This document shows, in pieces, positions 10,651 through 20,800 of a stretch of 64,000 nucleotides of DNA. The notes under the pieces were generated by a model, which saw nothing but the letters and a program-made list of their open reading frames with translations, searched no databases and had not been told where the DNA came from. The position numbers and the translations under genes were made by a program. Source of the DNA: Diphasiastrum complanatum (lineage: Eukaryota; Streptophyta; Lycopodiopsida; Lycopodiales; Lycopodiaceae); contig CM055100.1 in the NCBI GenBank assembly GCA_029204225.1, positions 66,495,656-66,559,655 on the forward strand, in the 5' to 3' direction. Numbering within the stretch: the first letter of the stretch is position 1; each line of letters opens with the position of its first letter.

Positions 10651-10974
10651 TGATGGGTGGGTCTGTCATACAGTGCTCAAAATCAAGAGGATCAATAGAT
10701 GATATTGTAGCTATTACGCACATATCACTCTTAATGTTTTCATGATCTTGAATGAATTATTGTCTGGTATTGCTCGTGTATCTCATTCACCTTTTATCAA
10801 TTCTGCACACTGGTTCAATTTTGTTGAATGTTGTATTAATCTATAACGTAGATCAGCAGTGTCTGTTTACTTTCTGGAGGATTGTAAGAATGATATAGCA
10901 GGCAGTGACCAGCAATCATATCTGAAATCCATCCGAATTCATTTTGTTCACGATTAATTTGTTTTTCACTTAAG

Positions 10975-11034
10975 TGGTATCAGAGCGTTCTTGACATTTT
11001 TGTGTTTCTCAATTTCCATCTGTGGTATCAGAGC
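10975..11034 (+). other. Duplicated tRNA-Met primer-binding site
   Basis: TGGTATCAGAGC, the usual primer site of plant copia elements, occurs at 10975-10986 and again at 11023-11034 inside a 48-base tandem duplication (shared context TTCTCAATTTCCATC). Sequence to the left (about 10660-10974) should be an LTR. Confidence 0.65.
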
Positions 11035-11727
11035 ATTCTCGACGTTTCCGTATTTTCCAATTTCCATCATCAACCGACTATCGTCGAGAACCATCAAAAG
11101 ACTATCCTGACTCCAGTAAATATCGGCAGTGACATGCGTGACTCCGAATAGTCGATGCCTTCTCACGCCCACTTCTTGTACTGTGCCACCAGTTGGACAA
11201 TGAAAGCAACAGTCACGATCTACTCTAAGACGACACAACAGCTCCATGCCACCTTCTTGTACATACATCTGCACAAGCGCTTGAGCGCCCATAGTCACTG
11301 AGATGCCAGCTTATCAGAGACAGACTTAGTATATGCCTCAAACATTGATTCTTCCTTTTCAGACTGATTGTCATTAATATTACAGATCGTAGTTAGCGTT
11401 GTGAGCACGCGGTTTCGTCCGATATTGATTTGTGCTCACCAGCATTATCTGACTTGCATTTCTATGCATTCAATTTGAGTAAATTATTGTCTGGTTTTGC
11501 ATTTGGATTTTGGCAAAGTTGCATACTTTTTGCTTTATGTTTGGCTCTCTAATCGATTTTTCTGACTGTCTGCTCTTTTACTTCCGCAATCAAACCTTGT
11601 TTTATGTACGCCTACTGTTGTAGTAGTGCACGCATTGAGGAAATCGGCCGACCATTGCCTTTGCATGGTTTCGATCCGATTGTTGGACCTGTCCCGTCCA
11701 ATCCTCGGACCTACATTTTTTCCTACA

Positions 11728-12036
11728 TGGTATCAAAGCTATCATTATAGCTCGATAAGCTTCCCATAGAATATGTTTCTATCATTCAATAGAACAATTG
11801 TTTTTTTGCTCTGTGAATTGTATTAGATTTTCATTCTTAAGTTACTGACAGTTACTACTGTCATTTAGACTAACCTCCACATTGATTCCCAAGGAAATCT
11901 AGTCCCATCGTGGACAAGCTCAATGAAGCCAATTACCATCTGTGAAAATTTAAGATGAAAATTGTGCTAATGGCTAAGGAGTTATATGATGTTGTCACAA
12001 GTGCAGAGGCTGATGGAATAGTGGATGTATGCTTAT
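11728..12036 (+). pseudogene. Copia primer site and gag start relic
   Basis: TGGTATCAAAGC at 11728-11739 is a slightly altered primer site. From about 11895 a plus frame reads IVDKLNEANYHL, a TGA in place of the usual Trp, then KFKMKIVLMAKELYDVV, the start of a copia gag (UBN2) domain. It stops abruptly at about 12036, where an oppositely oriented LTR and primer site begin. The upstream LTR probably covers about 11300-11727. Confidence 0.65.
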
Positions 12037-12037
12037 C

Positions 12038-12870
12038 AACTCTGATACCACTCTATTGAGTGCGATGATGTCCACTCACACCAACGAACAAAAAAAAAGA
12101 AAAAATGATGAACAATAGTAACTATGATAAGGATTAGATTACATAGAAAATGGAGTTATAGAGCAGTTCGGATTGTGTTGATTAATAAGTATCAATGTAG
12201 GTGTTGTAGACAACCATAGAGAGAGATTGCAAAAATGCATTTGAGACAGCCATGCAATTTCTTCGTTTATGATATTTTGCGGAAGAAAAGTGAGAGTTAA
12301 TTAACATTCAATAAGAATGCAATGAGATAGAACAATAGCGAATCTGTATGTTCAATGTTGTAATAACAACTATCAGATCACAAAACAATTGTGTTGATAA
12401 GCGCGTGATCCTACTTACAAAAACAAATCAATTGCTATAGTTCTGAATATTTACTCTCTCTAGATATTCTCTAACTCTAAGGAGTCAGATACTGTGAAGA
12501 TCTGTTTTGGTCATTTGATCTCTGTCGTGTAGACTTAGTATCAATTTCAAGTATCAACAACTACTTTTTCATCATCCGCTCATTTACATATATATATATA
12601 TCTGTTGGATGATCTTGTGCTAACTTTATAATTACAAGATCGTTATCAGCTACTTAACCGATCAATTAGGTCAGTATTATTGGAGCATGAAGACGTAGAC
12701 AGTCTATACATGAAATCTTGTGTAAATCTGTAGTGTTGCATTTTTCGAAATTTTCAGAGAAATGAGATATTCTCCAGAATGGCTTGAAATCTCGAGTTAG
12801 TCACATTTTTCGGGAAAAAATGTTGCATTTTTTTAAGTGCCTAAAATGGCCCAAAGTGAAGTATTTTGAT
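12038..12870 (-). mobile_element. Inverted copia LTR with primer site
   Basis: On the minus strand this is a diverged copy of the solo LTR at 8539-9601. Shared phrases include GTAAATGAGC, CAATTGATTTG and TTATCAACRCAATTGT. It ends next to TGGTATCAGAGTT (12050-12038), a primer site. Its outer end, near 12870, is truncated against a plus-strand gag fragment. Confidence 0.65.
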
Positions 12871-12896
12871 AAATAAGCAACATTTGTACTTGTTTT

Positions 12897-13175
12897 TTGG
12901 ATCCATTACAAGTCAATTTCTCAATGATTATGGCTTCCATGGGGTCTTTTCTCTTGGAGCAAGGTGAGAGATTGAACAACTCCAACTATTCTATTTGGAA
13001 GGTGAGGATGGAGTCAATTTTAATTTTCCAAGATGTGACAGATATTGTACTTAGACTTGAGGAGCAGCCTCAAGTGTTTCAAGAAGTCCAAAGGTACAAG
13101 AAAAGGGCGAGAATGGCACTTCACTACATAAAGATGAATGTGTCCAATAAAGTGTTGAAAGATATTAGTACTTGA
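12897..13175 (+). pseudogene. Copia gag fragment
   Basis: A 92-residue frame with SNYSIWKVRMESILIFQD and YKKRARMALHYIKMNVSN. It matches the gag start of the element at 27480-31397 closely and keeps the Trp that is a stop codon there. It breaks off at 13175 where an inverted gag fragment begins. Confidence 0.8.
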
Positions 13176-13409
13176 GTCACCATTTGTCATCTTGAGGAAG
13201 AAGAATTTTCTCTTGAGATGTAACTTGGAAGCTACGTTATGAACTTCGTACAGGGTGCACAAGATGTCACAAACTTCCTTGGAGGTCTAGGCTTCAGACA
13301 CATGGCCAATTTGTGTGTTTGGGATTTTGAGGATGATCAGCGCGAAAGCCTTTCCATCCTTCAGCTTCCATTGGGAGATTGCAGCGTCGTCGGCTTCAGA
13401 TCTTGCCTC
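13176..13409 (-). pseudogene. Second copia gag fragment, head-to-head with the first
   Basis: The minus strand reads WKLKDGKAFALI, HVSEA, a stop, TSKEV, then LYEVHNVASKLHLKRKFFFL, the core of a UBN2-type gag domain from a different copia family. It meets the plus-strand gag fragment at about 13176, so the two gag pieces run into each other in opposite orientation. Confidence 0.7.
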
Positions 13410-13790
13410 TATTGGAGTTTAATCTTACTCCTAATCATCCTAACTGCCCTCCTTTTCTTCTATGTAAATCACTCTCTCAAAGAAGTCATCGACATCAAAG
13501 TAATTGACGAGTGCTCCTGCAACCATACCCGAAGTCGAAGTCACCGAAGTCATCGACATTGAAGTGACCAACAAAGGGCTCATGCAACCATTGCCCGAAG
13601 TCGAAGTCCCCAAAGTCAAAGTCATCGACATCAAAGTCATCGATGAGCACTGAAGACAGGACGTCGTGCCAAAACCAATCATCGAGCAAGTCGATTTAGC
13701 AGACTGCAGCTCGACAAGCGTGAACTGTCGCAACAATATGCATTTTCACTCGCAAATTCCAACAGGCAAAAAATGCGAAAAACTTGACAA
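13410..13790 (+). repeat. LTR start fragment containing a tandem repeat expansion
   Basis: TTGGAGTTTAATCTTACTCC and the following 70 bases match the start of the LTR at 8539. At about 13484-13640 two units of about 80 bases rich in GAAGTCATCGACATCAAAG and CCCGAAGTCGAAGTC interrupt the LTR. LTR-like sequence then resumes (GCATTTTCACTCGCAAATTC). The Asp/Phe-rich minus ORFs here are produced by the repeat. Confidence 0.5.
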
Positions 13791-14500
13791 AGTTGTGAAG
13801 AGCTCAAAGACACCACAATAGACCTAAATTTACACTTGATTTTCATGAAACTATGTGGCTATGGCCTCAAAATCACACCTAGATCACACCTATACAAGAT
13901 TGGCAAGCAAAAACATGAGTTTTTTTTAATCAAAAACCAAGTTGGGTGCTTCCACAAGACACATCCAATTGAGTTGAAACAAATTGCAACACAAATTAGA
14001 CTTCAATAGCTTTCTATCAAGCTATCACACACTAGATTTGGATCTACCTTTGAGATACACCAACCAAACAAAATTTGATGATCCCACACATGTATGAGTA
14101 ATATAGTCCATACAGTACCCAACATGGATCTAATCAATGTATTTTAGATCCATTTTGATCAAACAACCCTTTGATAGCTACAATCTCCAAAACTAGATTT
14201 CAAGCCAAAAATCTCATCACTCTTGATAGATACAATCCATCTTAGGTAGGCTCTGATACCATGTGTACTCTTCACACGTGTGAGGACATCTCAAACAATT
14301 TGAATGATCTCCTAAGATGTGTGTGATTGCACATAGATCTATCTTGCAAAAGATACAAGCAATCTAGCTCCAAAAATCTGTGGCATGAGCACTCTACACA
14401 TGCATTTATCACTTACCAGTCATCACACATAATTATGAATCTCTAGAAAATAGATCTAGAAAAAGAGAATTTTCTAGAAGGAGAGTTGGTGGTATGATAC
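13791..14500 (-). mobile_element. Copia leader, primer site and LTR fragment
   Basis: The leader resembles 30700-31217 (shared: TAGATCACA, GATTGGCAAGCA). GGCTCTGATACCA at 14249-14261 is a minus-strand primer site. TGTGTACTCTTCACACGTG at 14262 begins an LTR related to those at 27480 and 31231 but more diverged. The matching part ends around 14480, where a different noncoding repeat starts. Confidence 0.6.
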
Positions 14501-15780
14501 ATCAATAGTCACCAAAGGGAACTTCTTGTGTGAGAATGAAATTTATTCTGATGGTTAATATTCACTTCAAGGGTAAGGCTACAATGAAAATCATTGGTCT
14601 GTTTTCTTTTGGTATTTTTTGAAATTCTGAGGTATTGATCCGGATCCCAAATGATATCTCATTATTTACAAGATTTGAAAACCCTTAAAAATTCATATTT
14701 AATTAAATCCTTCTTTCTTAGAAATTTCTTGGACACAAGGCATTAGATTGTTTTCATATGATTCCTTCCAATGAGAAGTTATTCTTCAAAAGGATGTTAA
14801 CCTAATTTGAACTTGTATAAATAGGACTTGGAATTCAAGTGAATTTTTGAGATCATTGGAATTCAATTCCCTAAATCCAGTTGAATCTCTTTTGCATAGA
14901 TGGATTTCAGATGGATGATATTTATGATCACTCAAGTTAAAAATACCTAAAAGAAAAGTCCTAGTTGTACTTGACTGAATTCTTTGTGGAAAACACCTAC
15001 TATTGACTTTTCATGGTTTTAGATATTTTTGTATATCATCTCTCTAGACAATTTTTATTGAAATTATATAATTTTCTTAAAAGGGAGAGTGAAGTAATTG
15101 AATTAAATTCTATTAGAGGGCATATTAATTACACAGTTTCTGGGAAAAAGCCAAATTATGTAGTGAAATGTGATTATTCAAAACTATTCAGACAAATCCA
15201 AAGTAAGCTATAGAAATAGTCATAGGAACATTCTTTAGAGTTGTGAGGAACAATCTAGAACTAGAAGCTGTTTGAAATCATTATTTATATCTAAAAATAG
15301 TTCAAAAAAGGATCAAAGTTACTAGTCCCAGTTTTGTTTGGGATTGGAGTAAGTTTGATTATACTATTAAATTTGAATGTTTGTATATGATAAATCTAAT
15401 CTTAAATTGAGGACTTGGATCGGTGTGGGATTGATTGAATGGAAGAAATTTTGTAATTGGTGGTAAGTTCACTGAAAAACTTATGAGTGGATATGGCTCC
15501 ATCTCAAAGATTTTCTGAATACGTTATTTACTCTTGAGAATTAGAAATTTCATTGTGAAAACTAGGTTACAAGATCCTCAGTTAGATTCGTTAGTAACAT
15601 ATGCATAGGGGATCTGCATTCAAAGTATATTTATGTATTGGATTTTAGTGGACTATTCTCTTACGTATGTTTTAATCCTGTGTGATCTGCTATGTGTTCA
15701 TGATTACTGGGTTTATATCATATACTTAAACAAGTCAATGAACATAGACATATGAACAAGTAATGTTTGAAACAATCAAT
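14500..15780 (+). repeat. Copy of long noncoding LTR-element repeat
   Basis: Shares an ordered series of blocks with 53230-54530 (plus) and with 44950-43560 (minus). Examples are TTCTTGTGTGAGAATG, GATCCGGATCCC followed by GGTATCTCAT-like sequence, GAAATTATATAATTTTCTTAAAAG-like with a GGGAGAG run, and an ACATATG-rich part. No protein is encoded. It appears to be leader sequence of the element family described at 42460-48050 and 51120-56366. Confidence 0.5.
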
Positions 15781-16555
15781 AAGTTTTCATGTGAAAGGAT
15801 AACTTATTTCCTAGAGATTCTAGTAGGATGAAGTGTTATGCCTTCGAATTTTGGTCATTTTAAGTTGTACCAAAAAGCAATAATGAATTGTCTGAAAGAA
15901 ATTGTAGATAGTTTTGGACTATAATTGTTTGTTTCTTTAACTTTTGAGTTTAGATGCAGACACACCATGAGGGGAGACCCTTTCAACAACTTTCAACAAA
16001 CCAAGCACAACAACTTTCATCAATTAGCCTTGACCGAATCCCATTAACTCCCATCTAAGCACACATGGATGACACCAAACTCTAGAAGTTACTATGAGGG
16101 AGTTGTTCTCACTTCTTGCATAGACGCTCAGTTTCAAAGGTCAATTCAAGAGATGGTATGTGACATGTGTCAATGGTGAGGCGTAATGATGATGCCAATT
16201 ATTATTCGTTAGTGGTTATTATTTGTATTGGGGTTAGATCCATTCACATGCGAGGACCAAGACGCTTGGGCTTCCACATCATGCTTCCATGCGTACAAGG
16301 GTCACCCACTCATACGGGCCTTTGACAGCTTCGAAGATCTGCTGGTGGGACAAATCTGCCATGTTGTGAGAATTTGGGCTGAAAACCTGTCGACCAACCT
16401 ATAGGAACCAACCTATAGGAACAAGTCATTAGCATCGTGTAGAACTCAAAGAGGGGCGGGGGGGTCTTATTTTTCATTTTTCTATTTACATATGAATAAA
16501 GTTCATTTTCCTTGCTGCAATTTAAGGGAAAACGTTTGAGGAGGCGCTTCCATCA
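15781..16555. other. Intergenic, no gene seen
   Basis: No coding frame supported. It holds a G-run (GGGGCGGGGGGG near 16455). It lies upstream of the BBX locus and may include distal promoter sequence. Confidence 0.3.
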
Positions 16556-16690
16556 ATGGCTGCGAGATTCGGGAGCAGTAGCTCTCTAACGAAAGAAGTA
16601 GGGAAGGAGAGAAAAAAACAGAAAAAACGAGAAGTAGACGAAGAGTCTCTCTGTCTTGTTTTTGCTCTGGTTTTTGGTACGATCCAATAG
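16556..16690 (+). CDS. Small ORF upstream of BBX gene, 44 aa
   Basis: ATGGCTGCG in a typical plant start context (CATCAATGGCTGCG) opens a 44-codon Lys/Glu-rich frame, MAARFGSSSSLTKEVGKERK onward, ending at TAG 16688-16690 inside the first unit of a 57-bp tandem repeat. It may be an upstream ORF in a long BBX leader, a remnant first exon, or chance. No domain recognised. Confidence 0.22.
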   Translation: MAARFGSSSSLTKEVGKERKKQKKREVDEESLCLVFALVFGTIQ

Positions 16691-16876
16691 TTTTAAAAAA
16701 TCTTTCTGTGTGTTTTTGCTCTGTTTTTTGGTACGATCCAATGATAATTTTGAAAGATCTTTCTGTGTGTTTTTGCTCTGTTTTTTGGTACGATCCAATA
16801 ATAATTTTTAAAGATCTTTCTGTGTGTTTTTGCTCTGTTTTGTCGTACGATCCAACAGTTTTGAAAGATCTGTCTA
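16640..16876 (+). repeat. 57-bp tandem repeat, four copies
   Basis: Four head-to-tail copies of a T-rich unit containing TTTTTGCTCTGTTTTTTGG and TACGATCCAA. They start near 16641, 16700, 16759 and 16816. The middle copies are nearly identical and the outer ones diverged. The repeat lies about 1 kb upstream of the BBX start codon, in promoter or leader sequence. The ORFs spanning it on both strands are repeat artefacts. Confidence 0.85.
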
Positions 16877-17878
16877 TTAATTTTTTTTCTTTGTCAGATT
16901 TGGGATGTTTAAGCTCTGTGATTTCTGTGGCATTTTTGACAGAGGGTGCTTTGTCAGCTTACAATCCAGTTTTTTGCAAACTGAAATGTAATATCTTACG
17001 TCGTACAGTAAATTATGTCTAGTGGAAGACACACAGAAAAAAAATCATGAACTGTAATGTATCACATTATACTGTAAATAATATCTAGAGCAAGGCGTTT
17101 GTTCTAGAAAAGGAGACATGAAATCTGTATCAGCACAGGTTTTTCTATTGCCGATAACTAGCCTAATCAGTCTATTATAGGTTCCTGTTCGCTGGTAAAG
17201 GATTTTCTTTAGGACTTTGAGTGGCGTTCAATTCTGCTTCCAATTTCTGACGTGATAAGCAATTGTTGCGTGCAACAGTACAAAGCATTTGATTTGATAT
17301 CTATGTTTATTTATTTTTTGTAAGGTTATGCAGTGCTCTCTGGTCGTAGTGATTTTAGAGCAGTGCGTATACCTCGTATGATTGCTTTGCAGTCCTCTTT
17401 TTTCTTTTATGAGGAATGTGTTCCAGATATAACTCTATGCATTTTTTCGAGTTTCCTATTTCCGAATATCGGTCCACGCATTTTCTCGAGTTTCATTTGC
17501 GATAGATCTATTTCCTGATTACAGTTCATGCATTCGTGTTAAATAACGTTCAATTCCACCTGCGTCTTGTTTTTCCGAATCTGTCCCGTAGCCCATAAAT
17601 GAGAAGGTGGAAACGTTTTTCAAGAAGCGAGGCCTCAGCCTGCAAGGCCGATGGCGCTGCCATGAGCAAACAACGACAAGCTTCTTGCTAGGTTCTTTTA
17701 TTACGACACAAGCTTTTTTAAATTTCAGCCAATTATGGGACATAAACAACCTAGCAAGCCCTCTTCTGGTAGATAGAACTTCTCCGGATGTGCTGTTGAG
17801 AGGTGGAAGCAGGCACGCAAGATATCGAAGGTCCTGCATTGAGATCCAGTTCTGTGAACATTATCATCACACTGCCAG
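16877..17878 (+). promoter_or_regulatory. Presumed promoter and 5' leader of BBX gene
   Basis: No protein gene supported. The stretch precedes the BBX start codon, and its last 350 bases are less AT-rich than the surroundings, as expected of a transcribed leader. No TATA box or start site can be assigned with confidence. ORFs at 17519-17988 lie partly in the other frames of BBX exon 1. Confidence 0.3.
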
Positions 17879-20800
17879 ATGCGGACCGTGTGTGACATGT
17901 GTGAGGCAGGACCAGCACATGTGTTCTGTGCTGCAGACGAGGCTGCTTTATGCCTCAAATGTGATGAGAAGGTCCGTCGCTGTTTCACTGGCTTTTGATC
18001 TCTGAAAGCTCTGTGATCCTTTTTTGTCCATCTAAGCTGTTTTCATGCTACTCCTATTATTACTACTACGCTGTAAATAATTTTTTTCTGTACAAAGAAA
18101 TTTTCAATCAAAAGATAAGCAAGTATAGTCGAGCTTTTGCTTTCTATAATTGATTGAACCTCGGATGGTGAAGGATATTCTCAGGATATAGATCGTCCAA
18201 GATCTTCAGATAAGAAGGAAGCTCTTTATTGCTGTTGACAATACTTTAAGAAGTTACCTCTCTGTATGATTTTTGCATCACATCCTTCCTAAGGATTACT
18301 AACTGAAGCTGCTCCTCCACTTCCAGTTAGTTAACCTGGTTGAGTTAGGCATTTTAATCAGCACTTATTGAATGGTGTTTTCTTGCAAGAAGATAACTGG
18401 GCAATCTATCATTTTGTCACTCCATAAAGAAGAAACTTCCTGTTTTTATTTATAAAAGATGGGTTTTAACCCATCGGAGTGCATGTAAATAGTATAAAGT
18501 CCTTAAGGTGAATTGAGATGTTGTAAGCAACTATAGCAAAGCAAAAACTCGACAAAGTTAGCTACTCAAAGCCTATTGCTTGATGAAGTCACTATTGGAA
18601 TTTAATGTGTGCACTAATCATATTAGCACTCACACACACACACCAATGAAGACCAGATTGAGAGATTATTAAGCATTAGATTAATAAGAAGAAGAGCTGA
18701 AACTCACAACAAAACTATGGAGGTGGGTGCTGGTCCTCATAAAATTTGCCTAGCTCTATCTCAAGTAAAAGCTATGCTAAAGCGATATACAAATGTCTAA
18801 ACTTGATGTCTATATCATGCAAAAGTCCTGATCAATATCTAAGTCTAAAATCTGAACCCAATTTTCAGTGTCCTATTTCACGCATAGATTTTTAAGTAAA
18901 TTAAGAACTATACATAATAGTATAGGCCTCTAAAATAGCAAGTAGGCATGGCCTAGATACATTTTCAGTGCCCTATTTCACGCATAGATTTTTAAGTAAA
19001 TTAAGAACTATACATAATAGTATAGGCCTCTAAAATAGCAAGTAGGCATGGCCTAGATACATTAGGGGTACAACATAAACATTAATTCCTAACACTCCAT
19101 TTAATATTTACTTTGCTATCTATCACTCCTAGAAGTTCTCTAAATCTCTCAAACTTATTTTTACCAAGTTCTGCAAGTTGCTCTTCTGTTGGATAAGCTG
19201 AACTTGATATCTATATCACATAAAAGTCATCACCAATATCTGAGTCTAAATTTTGAGCCCAATTATAGCTCTTCAGTGCCCTACTTCATGCGTAGAACCA
19301 TAAGTAACCCCCCTTAATGTTTACTTCACTCCTAGAAGTTCTCTAAACTTCTCAAATTTTTCACCAAGTCTCTTAGTGAAAATATTCGCAACTTGTTCTT
19401 CTGTTGGACAATAGATAAGCTCAACTTTAAGACTTTGAAGTTTTTCTTTGATGAAATGTTGTTGTACTTCAATAGGGGCTTCATCCTTTGCGAAAAACTG
19501 GATTTTTTGCCAACTTGATGCATCTTTGGTTATCACACTGTAGGTGTTTCATGTGCCATATAAAGATCATATAGAATCCTTGAGAACCAAATTGCCTCAC
19601 GTGCTGCTCTCGTAGCAGCTCGGTACTCTACCTCTGTATACAATAATGCAATAGTAGGCTGCCTCTTCGAACTCCAAGGTATCCTATCTAACCTGGTCCA
19701 AAATTGAAGCTTATCTCATTGTAGATCTTTGATCTTCTGTATTTCCAGCCCAATCTGCATCCACATATCCCTTTAATTGCAGGAACACTTTGACTTCCAT
19801 AGTAGATACCAAACCGTAAAGTACCCTTAATATACTTGAGTGCCCGCTTTGCAGCTTTCCAATGAACATACTTTGGTTTAGCCATAATCTGACTGACCAT
19901 ACTTACAGCATAAGCAATATCTAGTCATGTAGTCACTAGATAGATCAAACTTCCAACAAGTTTTCTATATAACGTTTCATCTACATCTTGATCTTCCTCA
20001 ACTTTCATAAGCTTGCATCCACAATCATATGGAGTCAAAATTGGTTTGCACTCTAACATCGCAAAGTTTTCTAGAAGTTCATGAGCAATACTTGGATTGA
20101 GAAAAAAGCAAACCTCATGCTATATTCCATGCTTCAATCTTGAGAAAGTATTGTAGTGAACCAAGATCTTTCATGTTAAACTCTGATGAGAGATTTTTTT
20201 TAATATTCCTAATCAAAACATGGTTAGAACTTGTGATGGTAAGATCATTAACATACATGGATACAAAACAATTTGATAATCTTTTTTAATAACATAAATT
20301 GTAAGCTCGACACTACTAAAAAATTAAGCTCCTTAAAATAGGTATCAATTCACGTGTACCATACCCTAGACACTTCTTTAAGTCCGTATGAGTCCGTATA
20401 AGGCTTTGTCCAACCAAACTGTGTCTTCCTGTCCTTTGACTGCCATTTGGCTGTTCCATATAGACTTCCTCTTCTAAAAGTTCATTAAAAATTGCACTCT
20501 TAACATCCATTTGTTGGATATCACAACCAAAATGAGTTGCCAGTGACAAAATTGTCCTCATAGTAGTCAGCTTTGCAACTGGTGCAAATGTTTCCTCATA
20601 GTCAATTAATTTGTGTTGTGCATACCTTTTGCAAACAATCTTGCCTTTTGCTTATCAATGGAACCATCTGCTTTGTAGTTGGTTCTACAAATCCATTTAC
20701 AACAATAGCTTTTTTTTCTATTAGTACACGAACAAGCCTCCAAGTCTTATTCTTCATAATAGAGTTGTACTCCTCATCCATAGCTTTTCTCCGAATTTAC

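Noticed and set aside
13440-13736. Asp/Phe-rich repetitive protein on the minus strand
   Set aside because: It is the translation of a noncoding tandem repeat lying within an LTR fragment.
16586-17022. Repetitive Cys/Phe-rich and Lys-rich ORFs on opposite strands
   Set aside because: Both are generated by the 57-bp tandem repeat.
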